Assembly (NCBI GenBank): GCA_947380295.1
Contig: CANCQK010000005.1
Span: forward strand, 99,294-163,293
Reading direction: 5' to 3'
Length of the DNA: 64,000 nucleotides
From: Bdellovibrionales bacterium
GTDB lineage: Bacteria > Bdellovibrionota > UBA1018
Position numbers and translations under genes: made by a program
Notes under the pieces: model-generated
Told to the model about the DNA's origin: nothing
Database searches by the model: none
The model's input: the letters and a program-made list of their open reading frames with translations, nothing else
Shown here: positions 8,365 to 16,311 of the stretch, piece by piece
Layout of the letters: every line of letters starts with the position of its first letter
Position numbering within the stretch: position 1 is the first letter of the stretch

Positions 8365-9114
8365 TTAGGTTTTTCCTCCCTGTTTCGTTTGAGCTCCGTC
8401 CTTGGTATTTGAAGTGGTGCCCTTTCCATCAGGAGTAACCGGATTTGCAGACACTTCAGGCGGGGCTATTGGGGTGCTGGGTTTGATCTTGAGCGCTACT
8501 TCGAGCAGCGATCGCATCTTGAGAGATTCAATATTTTTTGAGTTGTACTTAACAGCCTGACTATAGGCAGTGAGGGATTCTTTGTACTTTTTCTGCAAGT
8601 ACAGAATTCCGCCCTCGATTTCATAGGTAGCTGCGAGTTGGGGAGCTTCCTTCTGGACTGCCTTAAGTCGAGTCATCGCTTCATCATAGCTGCCACGTCG
8701 CGCAAGACGTTGGCTTTCAAAAAGTCGATCGAGGAGTGCATTCAGTCTCTCATGATCTTCAAAACCGCTGATCGAACTCAACTCCAGATTGAGCGAGAGA
8801 TCCACGCTTTGAGTTTCTGTGATGAGCGTGCGGAGAGATTGATAGCCCTCTTTTTTGAGCTCAATTAAGACTGGGCCTGCCCCACCGTTTTCTTTTTCGA
8901 GTCGTGAGCCCGATGCGAGGTAGGGAGTTTGCCCCAAGAGCTTGGCCTCTCCTTTTCCAATGGGTTGAATATAAACGTCTGCGCCAGAAGGAGAGCTTTG
9001 AATATTGACTGAGGTCGTCGAACAAGAGCAAAGAAGCGTCAAAAGAGTGGCGAGCATAAGCCCGCTTTTCAGCGTAAGTGCTTTAACTTCTTGATCTCGT
9101 TCCGTCGTCGCCAT
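8365..9114 (-). CDS. PEGA-domain lipoprotein with TPR repeats, first gene of motor operon
   Basis: 249 residues with a hydrophobic signal and an L-C-S-C lipobox (Cys about 32). About 34-115 is a PEGA module (NIQSSPSGADVYI, ELKKEGYQSL), a beta-sandwich common in surface and periplasmic lipoproteins. About 125-215 has TPR-like helices (ATYEIEGGILYLQKKYKESL, AYSQAVKYN). The tail is Pro/Thr/Lys-rich. It is the first gene after the sigma-28-like promoter and its stop codon touches the ATG of the FliF-FliG gene, so the two are probably made together. It could assemble or anchor the motor at the outer membrane or cell wall, in the way TPR lipoproteins such as PilF/PilW help build machines; that is inference. 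Confidence 0.8.
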   Translation of the reverse strand: MATTERDQEVKALTLKSGLMLATLLTLLCSCSTTSVNIQSSPSGADVYIQPIGKGEAKLLGQTPYLASGSRLEKENGGAGPVLIELKKEGYQSLRTLITETQSVDLSLNLELSSISGFEDHERLNALLDRLFESQRLARRGSYDEAMTRLKAVQKEAPQLAATYEIEGGILYLQKKYKESLTAYSQAVKYNSKNIESLKMRSLLEVALKIKPSTPIAPPEVSANPVTPDGKGTTSNTKDGAQTKQGGKT

Positions 9115-9162
9115 TCCCTGCTACCTCGAATTGGGAGAGTCAATCGTTGGTCTCCAGTAGGT

Positions 9163-9189
9163 TCATCGGCGTCGGGCTGAAATTCTTAA
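9163..9189 (-). promoter_or_regulatory. Sigma-28 (FliA)-like promoter of motor operon
   Basis: On the minus strand TTAA (9189-9186), 15 bases, then GCCGATGA (9170-9163). The FliA consensus is TAAA-N15-GCCGATAA, so the -10 matches 7 of 8, the -35 3 of 4, and the spacing is exact. Transcription would begin near 9156, about 40 bases before the PEGA lipoprotein start. This ties the operon to flagellar-class regulation if real. Confidence 0.5.
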
Positions 9190-9215
9190 GGATTTACTAG
9201 GGGGGTGATGAATCA

Positions 9216-9305
9216 TGGCGGAGAGGGAGGGATTCGAACCCTCGTTACCCGTTAAGGTAAACACGCTTTCGAGGCGTGCGGATTCAACCACTCTCCCACC
9301 TCTCC
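9216..9305 (-). tRNA. tRNA-Ser (anticodon CGA)
   Basis: Cloverleaf on the minus strand: acceptor GGAGAGG/CCTCTCC, anticodon stem CACGC/GCGTG around loop CTCGAAA (anticodon CGA), a long variable arm typical of class II tRNA-Ser, T-arm GGGTTCGAATCCC and encoded CCA. It is 90 nt including CCA and reads UCG codons. It lies just upstream of the motor operon promoter on the same strand. Confidence 0.95.
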
Positions 9306-9426
9306 AACCTGAATTGTGGAGAAGATTAGTACCCTGATTCGATCTGATAAACAAGCGGTTTGAGGGTAAAAAGAGGGGTGTGGGCCAGGGGCTTGTGTTT
9401 TGCCTAGATTTTGACATTCTCATAAA

Positions 9427-9873
9427 ATGATCTCCAAACGGTTAAAAAGCTACTTTGACGATTACCGGGCCTGCCACAAGACTCGTGGAAACCGGGTGAC
9501 GCACGCCATCGGGATTCCGCTGATCGTCTTAAGTCTCCTGGGGCTGTTATCTGAGATTGATCTGGGGTGGGGTATCGCGGGCACCCCGTTTCGGTTCGAT
9601 GGTGGTGTGGCTCTTTTGGGGGGGGCTGGGCTTTTTTACCTCTGGCTTGACTGGAGAAGGGCTTTGCCGTTCGGGTTGGTTTTGATGGGGATTTACTTCT
9701 TAGGTCGCGCGCTTCCGCCACCCTGGCTTTGGGGGCTTTTCGTTTTTGGCTGGGTTTTGCAAGGGATCGGGCATTTTTATTACGAAAAACGGTCTCCTGC
9801 CTTTTTTAGAAACTTGACGCACCTCCTCATTGGGCCGTTCTGGATATTTTGTAAGCGATTCGATTGGGATTGA
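9427..9873 (+). CDS. Mpo1/DUF962-like membrane protein
   Basis: 148 residues with four hydrophobic segments. The N-terminal HKTRGNRVTHAIGIPL and the C-terminal GWVLQGIGHFYYEKRSPAF and NLTHLLIGPFWI are hallmarks of the DUF962/YGL010w family, whose yeast member Mpo1 is an Fe(II)-dependent dioxygenase in 2-hydroxy fatty acid alpha-oxidation. The conserved His residues that bind iron are present (H in VTHAIG, GHF, THLL). Bacterial members are mostly uncharacterised, so the substrate is unknown. It is divergent from tRNA-Ser and appears monocistronic. Confidence 0.8.
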   Translation: MISKRLKSYFDDYRACHKTRGNRVTHAIGIPLIVLSLLGLLSEIDLGWGIAGTPFRFDGGVALLGGAGLFYLWLDWRRALPFGLVLMGIYFLGRALPPPWLWGLFVFGWVLQGIGHFYYEKRSPAFFRNLTHLLIGPFWIFCKRFDWD

Positions 9874-9921
9874 GCAGCGTTTCTTTTTTTGCCTAGGTCC
9901 CCATTAACACAGTAGTTTTTG

Positions 9922-9955
9922 TCCTATATTTAATAAATAATAATTAAATATAGGA
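9922..9955. promoter_or_regulatory. Perfect inverted repeat just before large lipoprotein gene
   Basis: TCCTATATTTAAT (9922-9934) and its exact complement (9943-9955) flank an 8-base A/T spacer. The right arm ends in AGGA, the only Shine-Dalgarno-like bases for the ATG at 9965, so a hairpin in mRNA would hide the ribosome site; as DNA it could be an operator. Confidence 0.5.
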
Positions 9956-9964
9956 AATGATGGG

Positions 9965-12900
9965 ATGCTTAAGGCTGATCTGCTTTTATTTGCTTTTGTT
10001 GCCTTGCTGGGGCTCGCTGGTTGTGAGTCCTTTCAGTCTACGGAGCCTGCTGCCCCAAGCCCAAGCGGATTGACGGGTGTATTAGACGATAGTTTGACTG
10101 TGGGTCGGGTGAGTCCTGCCTTCGTTGCTCTAGGCGCTGGAGATGCTGCAACAGTTAATCTCACATTAAGAGACGCTGCCGGAGGGCCTCTCCCGGGTAG
10201 GGTGATCGCTTTGGTTTCGGATCGGGCAACTGACGTAATTTGGCCCAGTAGCTCAGTTTCTGACGCGAATGGTGTCGTTACATTTTCCATTGCTTCGGGG
10301 TCGGTAACGGCAACCGTTGCTGCGAGCTCAGGGGTTGTGTCGAGTCAGCTTTCTTATAAGGACTTGAGCGGGTCACGTCAGACGAACCCTGCGCGGGATT
10401 CCTCTCAGAACCGGTTGCAGGTTGCTTTTGTGCCACCTGCCAGTGCGCCAGCAAGTGTGAGTGTGGTTGTTGGTACCCCGAACCCAGTTACGGCGGGTAG
10501 TCCGTTTCCCACGATTACTGTCGGGGTAAAAGATAACGACGGTAGGCCAGCAGCTCATGGATCTTATAGGGTCTCCGTGTCTCTCAGTCCTGAGACCGGG
10601 GGGAGTGCGGTGCGGTCAGCACAGGTGTCGTTAGTTTGCAGTCCCGGGCAGTGTACCACCAATGTGGGTAGTAATGTGCTGAGCACCACTCGGGCAGGGA
10701 CGTACCGGATTCGGGGCACTAGCCCACCACTAACTTTTGGGGAGGCGACGATTACTGTCACTGCTGCCGCCGCAGATCATCTCTCCGTCGTGCAGCAAAC
10801 TCAGGGTGGGCCAGCGGGAGAAGTTTGGTCTGTTCCTCATATTGTGCAAGTGGTGGATCAGTTTGAAAATCCAACAGGTTCTGGTTCGGAGTCGGTAACG
10901 CTGAGTGCTTTCTCGGTTTCTGACTGTTCCGTGGGTGTGAGCCTTTTTGGTACAATTTCGTCAAACCTGAGTGATGGGAGGGTCACTTTTTCGGGCTTAA
11001 GTTATTCAATAATGACAGATTCTCTCTATTTGAGGGCTTCAACTTCAGCTGTTGGCGTTGGCACGACTCCCTGCTCGGGCCCGATCACGGTGGGTTCAGC
11101 TCGTGCAGCAAGCTCTCTGGGGTGGGTTGGCCCGATTGGTGGTGCCCCATCGGGTGGTACTGCCAAGGCAATGGTTCCTTTTTTAAATCAGCCCAAGGTC
11201 CAAGTTTTGGATCAATACGGGCGGAGTTTTCCGTCCCCCGCCATTACGCCGTCACTCGCCGCCTATTCCAATCTCTCTTCCTGTAATGCTAGTAGCGGGC
11301 CCTCATATTCGCTGAGTCCGGTAACGGGTACGGATGGGAATGGTCGCTTTCAGTTTTCTGGAGTCCAAATTGCCTCTGCTGGGTCTTTCTATTTCAAAGC
11401 GACCAGCGGGACCATGAGCAGCTCCTGCTACGGTCCTGTGGAGGTGCGGGCTGCACCCACGCCACGAAGCTTGGTGTTTAGTTCGCCTGTGCCCTTCCCG
11501 TCTACTGCTGCCGCCGGGGCTACACTGAGTTTTGGTGTCGGTGCGATCGATCAATATAATGAAGCATTTACGACGCGTCCGTGTGAGAACTTTTCGGTGG
11601 CTGCCCAGGCTTATTCAGATGCGGGATGTTCAGTGAATGCGTCAGCGTCGCCGTCGACGTCGACGACCCTCTCGCCGACTGATTCAAGCGGGGTGTATCC
11701 CATCTCAGTGACCTACAACAAAGCAGAGTCGATCTACCTCAAGGCGACTTGCACCACTCAGGTAGGTACACCGCCGGTTATCACCACACTGACCCAGTGC
11801 TCACCTCTCATTACGGTAGCACCGGGGCTCGCAACTCGACTCAGGTTTTCTCCACAGCCTTCGCCGAGTGTGACCGCAGGGCAATTTTTCAACGCCGTGG
11901 TCCAAGTTCAAGATGATTTTGGAAATTTAGTTACGTCAGGCCCCGCATCTACTGCGAACATTAGTTTAGTTCTGAGTGGTGGAGTCACTGGAACGCCCCT
12001 TCTTGGTCCGACCTCTATGAACGCAAGTGGTGGAGTTGCTGGATTTACCGGCCTGTCCGTGCGAAAGGCGAACCCTTCTCCGCTTCCTAGTTATACATTG
12101 ACTGCGTCATCTACTGTTACTGGGCTTACTCCTGCTACGTTCTCATTCAATGTGAGATCTTCCGATGCTAGCCAATTTAGAGTCACAGGTGTCCCTAGTC
12201 CATCTCCCACCATCGGGAGTAGTTTTCAGGTTTTGATTGCGGCGCAGGATAGTTACGATAATCCTGTGACCACTTACGCTGGCACGGTCTCTTTAAGCTC
12301 GTCAGACCCCGGTGCCATTCTTTCAGAGCCTTGTATCGCAGCTGGCGGGGTGTGCACTTTCAGCAGGATGATGAGCTTTTCCTCTCCCGGTGCACAAACT
12401 TTAACCCTCTCGGACGGCGATAGGATTTCGCAGCTGATCTCCGTTACGGTTGTAGACCGGTGCGCAGCCGGTGGACCCTATGTGGGGGGGAGTCGGGTTT
12501 TCGAGGATCCGAGGACTTATTCCTGGGCGCCTTTTGGTGATCTTTCTTTTACGCATCCTTCACCGTCGCCTTCGATGTGTCCACAAGTCCAAGTCCGCCT
12601 TTGGGGCGCGGGGGGCGGCCCTGGAGGGTATGGCAGCGTGGGTTTGCCTGGTGGGTATATACAAAGTACATTGAACCTCGATCCAACGACTAATTATCAA
12701 GTCCAAGTGGGACAATTTGGATATGTTAATGCCAGTAGTGTCCTTCAAGGAGGGGGAGAGACTAAAGTCTCGAATGCTGCACTCACTGTTGCTGCGGGCG
12801 GAGGTGCGAGCGGGGGGGATCCTTATAATTACCCCGGAGGGCCTGGGTCCATGCGCATGACTGAGGCCAACGCACCCGCTCATTTTGCTCCAGAAGACCA

Positions 12901-14104
12901 GGACAAGCTCGCGGGCATTGGTTTGTTCACTGCGGCAAGTCCTTCGCCCAGTTCTTCACCCATTCGGCAGTCGGGAGATGGGTATGCCATCGCGTACTGG
13001 GGGTCTTCTATTTTTAAAACCTGGGTGCAGGGGACGGAGCTCCATTTGGTGGGGTTCAATCTGGCGTCCAATCTGCCGTCAAGCACCTACACCGTGACAG
13101 GGGTGAGTGTAGCCAAACTTGGTGGTACTAACCAAACGTGTACCTCTCCTCCAAGTCGGGTTGGCAGCAATTCTGAATATTGGACCTGCACATTGCCCAC
13201 TGGTGCTGGTGCTGGGGCTATAAGTGATTCGGATCAGTATTATGGAGAGGTGACTCTAACAAGGTCTTTACCAGCCCCTTCTAGAACGGTCACCCTTCCA
13301 TTCTCTGGCCCTGGGATTTCGAGTTTAGGCGTAGGCGCTGATCCTGGTTTTTTGGTGGATTCGCGCTATGCGAGAAGTAAAACGATGGATAGGAATCAGT
13401 TTTATCCTCTTCCTGCAGGGGGTTGCAGCACCGTTCAGCGAACTTGGTTGGACTTAGTCAGTGAACCTCCTGGCCGGCAGTTTAATCTGACAGGGTTTAG
13501 CTCATGCGATATTAACGGGTGGCGAGAGAATGGCGGTGAGCTTGCATTCAACGGGACTTCTGACTACGTGACAACGACGGGTTTCTACCAAAATGCTGTG
13601 ACCGCCTATACGGTAGAGGCTTGGATCTACAGCACGGCGGGGGACTCCGACAATCCTAGGGTCATTTTTTCAAATCGTACTAGCAGTGATACTAATTATA
13701 CTAGTTTGACTTTTTATTTGTACGGGAATAAACTTATGTTTGCAGTGGACTATCCTGGTGTTCGGATTGGCGTCAAGACCCCAGTACCATCTCTTCGTGC
13801 TCAATGGCATCATGTGGTTGGCACTTGGCAGGCTTCGAGCGGCACTCGAGTAGCTAAAAGTCAGTTTCAGATTTATTTAGACGGCAAAAAAATGACTACT
13901 GACGACGAAGATATAGGCTCCACATACCGCACTTCGCCCCTTTCTGGTGATCCCTCAGGTGCGAAGATTGGTTGGAACGTAGATCCGGATCTCAAATTTA
14001 AAGGCTCGATGTCCAGGGTTGCTGTCTACAATCGAGTCCTTTCTGAAAATGAAATTTATGAGCATTGTACACGCCTAGCCTCTCGCTATGGGTGCTCGCG
14101 ATAG
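9965..14104 (+). CDS. Giant surface lipoprotein with Ig-like domains and LamG-like C-terminus
   Basis: 1379 residues. A lipoprotein signal ends at L-A-G-C (Cys 20). About 35-135 resembles an invasin-type Big_1 Ig-like domain (LTLRDAAGGPLPGRV, VSDANGVVTFSI). Several further Ig/filamin-like repeats follow to about 840, each with a VQVxDQxGN-type strand (VQVLDQYG, VQVQDDFGN). About 870-960 is Gly-rich (WGAGGGPGGYG, AAGGGASGG). About 1190-1365 is a LamG/concanavalin-like jelly roll (YVTTTGFYQNAVTAYTVEAW, YNRVLSENEI). S-P-S-P linkers occur throughout. Such proteins usually bind surfaces or glycans outside the cell. The last codons and stop (GCTCGCGATAG) are part of a repeated REP-like sequence, so the original C-terminus may have been replaced. 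Confidence 0.8.
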   Translation: MLKADLLLFAFVALLGLAGCESFQSTEPAAPSPSGLTGVLDDSLTVGRVSPAFVALGAGDAATVNLTLRDAAGGPLPGRVIALVSDRATDVIWPSSSVSDANGVVTFSIASGSVTATVAASSGVVSSQLSYKDLSGSRQTNPARDSSQNRLQVAFVPPASAPASVSVVVGTPNPVTAGSPFPTITVGVKDNDGRPAAHGSYRVSVSLSPETGGSAVRSAQVSLVCSPGQCTTNVGSNVLSTTRAGTYRIRGTSPPLTFGEATITVTAAAADHLSVVQQTQGGPAGEVWSVPHIVQVVDQFENPTGSGSESVTLSAFSVSDCSVGVSLFGTISSNLSDGRVTFSGLSYSIMTDSLYLRASTSAVGVGTTPCSGPITVGSARAASSLGWVGPIGGAPSGGTAKAMVPFLNQPKVQVLDQYGRSFPSPAITPSLAAYSNLSSCNASSGPSYSLSPVTGTDGNGRFQFSGVQIASAGSFYFKATSGTMSSSCYGPVEVRAAPTPRSLVFSSPVPFPSTAAAGATLSFGVGAIDQYNEAFTTRPCENFSVAAQAYSDAGCSVNASASPSTSTTLSPTDSSGVYPISVTYNKAESIYLKATCTTQVGTPPVITTLTQCSPLITVAPGLATRLRFSPQPSPSVTAGQFFNAVVQVQDDFGNLVTSGPASTANISLVLSGGVTGTPLLGPTSMNASGGVAGFTGLSVRKANPSPLPSYTLTASSTVTGLTPATFSFNVRSSDASQFRVTGVPSPSPTIGSSFQVLIAAQDSYDNPVTTYAGTVSLSSSDPGAILSEPCIAAGGVCTFSRMMSFSSPGAQTLTLSDGDRISQLISVTVVDRCAAGGPYVGGSRVFEDPRTYSWAPFGDLSFTHPSPSPSMCPQVQVRLWGAGGGPGGYGSVGLPGGYIQSTLNLDPTTNYQVQVGQFGYVNASSVLQGGGETKVSNAALTVAAGGGASGGDPYNYPGGPGSMRMTEANAPAHFAPEDQDKLAGIGLFTAASPSPSSSPIRQSGDGYAIAYWGSSIFKTWVQGTELHLVGFNLASNLPSSTYTVTGVSVAKLGGTNQTCTSPPSRVGSNSEYWTCTLPTGAGAGAISDSDQYYGEVTLTRSLPAPSRTVTLPFSGPGISSLGVGADPGFLVDSRYARSKTMDRNQFYPLPAGGCSTVQRTWLDLVSEPPGRQFNLTGFSSCDINGWRENGGELAFNGTSDYVTTTGFYQNAVTAYTVEAWIYSTAGDSDNPRVIFSNRTSSDTNYTSLTFYLYGNKLMFAVDYPGVRIGVKTPVPSLRAQWHHVVGTWQASSGTRVAKSQFQIYLDGKKMTTDDEDIGSTYRTSPLSGDPSGAKIGWNVDPDLKFKGSMSRVAVYNRVLSENEIYEHCTRLASRYGCSR

Positions 14105-14115
14105 GGACGGAGCTC
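14093..14115. repeat. REP-like element, copy 1 (overlaps stop of lipoprotein gene)
   Basis: A 23-base sequence (TGCTCGCGATAGGGACGG and on to AGCTC) identical to 16433-16455. It contains the AGGGACGGAGCT core shared by the other REP-like copies in this patch and includes the TAG stop of the upstream gene. Confidence 0.7.
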
Positions 14116-14147
14116 GATTTTGCCTCGGTAAAAAGAATTAAATCCAT

Positions 14148-14188
14148 AGTCATACTTTTGATTTTTGTATAAAATCGAAAGTATGACT
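14148..14188 (+). promoter_or_regulatory. 18-bp inverted repeat spanning promoter and start codon of first DUF4143 gene
   Basis: AGTCATACTTTTGATTTT (14148-14165) pairs with 14171-14188 with one mismatch around a 5-base loop. A TATAAA -10-like box (14168-14173) lies in it and the ATG at 14183 is inside the right arm, with no ribosome binding site. Transcription from this box would give an mRNA with almost no leader. Protein bound here would block both promoter and start. Confidence 0.55.
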
Positions 14189-15355
14189 TTCGGAAAAAAT
14201 TACCCTCGAACTTGTAACTTGCTGGAATTACTCAATAAAAATTCATTTTTCCTGTTTGGTCCTAGGGCAACCGGCAAAACCCATTTAATTAAGGCGCAAC
14301 TCTCAGGGTCGGCCATGGTCATTGACCTTTTAAGAGCGAGTTATTATCAACGCCTTGCCGCTGAGCCTTCTGTCCTTGAGGAGATGGTCCTGGCGGAAAT
14401 GAGGAAGAATCCGCAAATCAAAGTGATTGTTCTGGACGAAGTTCAGAAGGTTCCTTCGCTACTGGATGAGGTGCATCGCCTCATTGAGGCTTATCACTGG
14501 ACTTTCTTGCTTTGTGGAAGTAGCGCGCGGAAGTTAAAAAAAGAGGGGAGTAATTTACTCGCTGGGAGAGCTTGGCGTGCGGAGCTTTTTCCACTTACTG
14601 CTTTTGAGTTGGGTGCTGACTTTGAATTGGACCGCTATCTCCAATGGGGTGGATTACCTCGGGTTGTGCAATCTGACTACCCCAACGACGAGCTGGAAGC
14701 CTATACGGATCTCTACTTGAAGGAAGAAATCCTCCAAGAGAGCGTCGTAAGAAATTTGCCCAAATTCTCAAGCTTCCTGAAAATGGCCGGCCTATCGAGC
14801 GGACAACAGCTCAACTACCAGGCTATCGCTAGTGATATCGGCGTGACTGCTCCCACGATCCGAGAATATTACCAAATCTTGAAAGATACTCTCTTAGCGT
14901 TTGAACTCCAGCCTTTCCGAGAAAGTAAAAAAAGGAAGAGTGTTGCTACATCCAAGGTTTACCTTTTTGATCCAGGAGTCACCCAGTTTTTGTCGCAAAT
15001 GACGACTTTAGAGAGGGCTTCAGATGTTTACGGACAACGCTTTGAGCAGTGGGTGGCAATGGAGCTTCGTGCCTACCTATCGTATCGGAGGAAAAGAGAT
15101 TCTTTGTGTTTCTGGCGTACACAAACTCAACATGAAGTGGACTTCATCATTGGTAACCACACTGCAATTGAGGTTAAAGCGACAAAAAAAGTGAATTCAA
15201 GCCACTTAAAGGGGCTTCTCGCCTTGCAGGAGGAGGGCATCTTTAAGAATTACCTCCTGGTCTCGCAAGACCCTATCCTTCGTGAAACACAAGGTGTGCT
15301 TTGTATCCCCTATCAAGATTGGATCTCCCGACTCTGGAACGATCAACTTTTCTGA
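14183..15355 (+). CDS. DUF4143 AAA+ ATPase, first paralogue
   Basis: 390 residues from ATG 14183. AAA_14 domain with Walker A FGPRATGKTHL, Walker B VIVLDEVQKVP, a sensor-like LLCGSSARKLKKEG, then the winged-helix region (INYQAIASDIGVTAPTIREYYQIL) and a C-terminal DUF4143 part resembling a nuclease fold (EVDFIIGNHTAIEVKATKK, the D-x(n)-ExK pattern). Common bacterial ATPases often found singly or near toxin-antitoxin genes; their cellular job is not settled. A paralogue lies 1.2 kb downstream at 16521. The upstream TTG at 14165 is in frame but lies inside the inverted repeat and is less likely. Confidence 0.85.
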   Translation: MTFGKNYPRTCNLLELLNKNSFFLFGPRATGKTHLIKAQLSGSAMVIDLLRASYYQRLAAEPSVLEEMVLAEMRKNPQIKVIVLDEVQKVPSLLDEVHRLIEAYHWTFLLCGSSARKLKKEGSNLLAGRAWRAELFPLTAFELGADFELDRYLQWGGLPRVVQSDYPNDELEAYTDLYLKEEILQESVVRNLPKFSSFLKMAGLSSGQQLNYQAIASDIGVTAPTIREYYQILKDTLLAFELQPFRESKKRKSVATSKVYLFDPGVTQFLSQMTTLERASDVYGQRFEQWVAMELRAYLSYRRKRDSLCFWRTQTQHEVDFIIGNHTAIEVKATKKVNSSHLKGLLALQEEGIFKNYLLVSQDPILRETQGVLCIPYQDWISRLWNDQLF

Positions 15356-15357
15356 GC

Positions 15358-15420
15358 CCTTCTCTTTGGCTATACTCCATTGGAAGAAAAGGGAAGAAAA
15401 GGGGATGGAGCTCCATCCGG
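15358..15420. repeat. REP-like element, copy 2, with promoter-like repeat
   Basis: CCTTCTCTTTGGCTATACTC (from 15358) nearly repeats the sequence at about 16476-16498 before the second ATPase. At 15401-15420 lies GGGGATGGAGCTCCATCCGG, containing the perfect 16-bp palindrome GGATGGAGCTCCATCC. It matches the 16261 copy (GGGGACGGAGCTCCATCCGG) with one change. The rest of 15356-15560 has no visible gene. Confidence 0.65.
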
Positions 15421-15532
15421 CGAGGTCAGGGACCAAGATATCACTCTGTAAGTGGAGCTCAGGCTCATCTAAAATCCACCAGCCGCTGAAGACTCTCCCT
15501 CGACTTGCTCATTTCACCAAACTTCGGTACTA

Positions 15533-15548
15533 TCTAGACTGTCTAGAC
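15533..15548. promoter_or_regulatory. Likely autoregulatory operator of toxin-antitoxin pair
   Basis: TCTAGACTGTCTAGAC holds two overlapping half-sites and the 8-bp palindrome GTCTAGAC, immediately before the antitoxin's AGGAGG. Phd/YefM antitoxins typically bind palindromes at this position to repress their operon. Confidence 0.5.
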
Positions 15549-15560
15549 AGGAGGTGTCGA

Positions 15561-15812
15561 ATGAAAAAGTATTGGCAACTGCAGGACGCCAAGAATCACT
15601 TCAGCGAAGTAGTTGATAAGGCTGTAAACGAGGGAGCGCAAATTGTAACCAAACGAGGCCAAGAAACGGCGGTGATTCTATCTTTTGAAGATTACAAAAA
15701 GTTGACCCAATCTCAGGGCTCGCTCGCTGAGTTCTTTACTCAGTCACCTCTTAAGGGGGTTGAGTTGGATTTGGAAAGAAGTCGTGATTTAGGTCGTGAC
15801 ACCAAGCTATGA
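15561..15812 (+). CDS. Phd/YefM-family antitoxin
   Basis: 83 residues from ATG 15561, preceded by AGGAGGTG at ideal spacing; the open frame further upstream is not coding. It begins with the family pattern WQLQDAKNHFSEVVDKA, then GAQIVTKRGQETAVILSFEDYKKL: an N-terminal DNA-binding and dimer module. The C-terminal 25 residues should wrap the toxin. Its stop overlaps the toxin ATG (ATGA), the usual antitoxin-first order. It would neutralise the VapC-like RNase encoded next and repress the promoter through the 15533 palindrome. Confidence 0.9.
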   Translation: MKKYWQLQDAKNHFSEVVDKAVNEGAQIVTKRGQETAVILSFEDYKKLTQSQGSLAEFFTQSPLKGVELDLERSRDLGRDTKL

Positions 15813-16228
15813 AGTACTTATTGGATACTTGCTTGATTTCCGAGCTCGTAAAGCCTCAGCCGAATCGAAAGGTGATGGATTGGCTCAATAGTGTTCCTGA
15901 GCATTTTTGCGTGCTGAGCGTCCTTACCTTGGGCGAGCTGCGAAAGGGGATTTCAAAATTATCTCAAAGCAAGAAAAAGACTGCGTTAGAGGGCTGGCTT
16001 CATTCGGATCTTTGTATTCGATTTGAGGGCCGGCTGATTCCGATTGATCAAGATGTCGCACTAGCTTGGGGTAAATTGAGTGGGCAGGCGGAATTACAGG
16101 GGGTTCAAATTCCAGTCATTGATGGGCTTTTGGCTGCTACAGCGCTGAGTCACCAGCTCGTCTTGGTGACTCGGAATGTGGCGGACTTTAAAGCGACGGG
16201 AGTCGAGCTGCTCAATCCTTGGGGTTGA
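15809..16228 (+). CDS. VapC/FitB-type PIN-domain toxin
   Basis: 139 residues, a complete PIN domain. The acidic metal-site residues are visible: LLDTC (Asp 6), TLGELRKG (Glu about 43), PVIDGLLAAT (Asp about 107) and LVTRNVADF (Asp about 126). PIN toxins are Mg2+-dependent RNases that cut tRNA or rRNA when the antitoxin is degraded. All key residues are present, so it should be active. The target cannot be told from sequence. It is flanked on both sides by REP-like elements. Confidence 0.92.
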   Translation: MKYLLDTCLISELVKPQPNRKVMDWLNSVPEHFCVLSVLTLGELRKGISKLSQSKKKTALEGWLHSDLCIRFEGRLIPIDQDVALAWGKLSGQAELQGVQIPVIDGLLAATALSHQLVLVTRNVADFKATGVELLNPWG

Positions 16229-16251
16229 TCTATTTTTTTCTCCTTCCGTTA

Positions 16252-16284
16252 GAGGAGAAAAAGGGGACGGAGCTCCATCCGGCG
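16252..16284. repeat. REP-like element, copy 3
   Basis: AAAAAGGGGACGGAGCTCCA followed by TCCGGCG, nearly identical to the 15401 copy. It is just downstream of the toxin gene. A CTCC...GGAG mini-stem (about 16240-16255) precedes it and could help end transcription. Confidence 0.65.
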
Positions 16285-16311
16285 CAAAAAGGTTGTAAGC
16301 TGAAAGGCCGC

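Noticed and set aside
4225..9114. Zorya-type phage defence from the MotAB pair
   Set aside because: ZorC/D/E partners (nuclease or helicase) are absent, MotB has a normal OmpA-type tail and the partner is a FliF-FliG protein.
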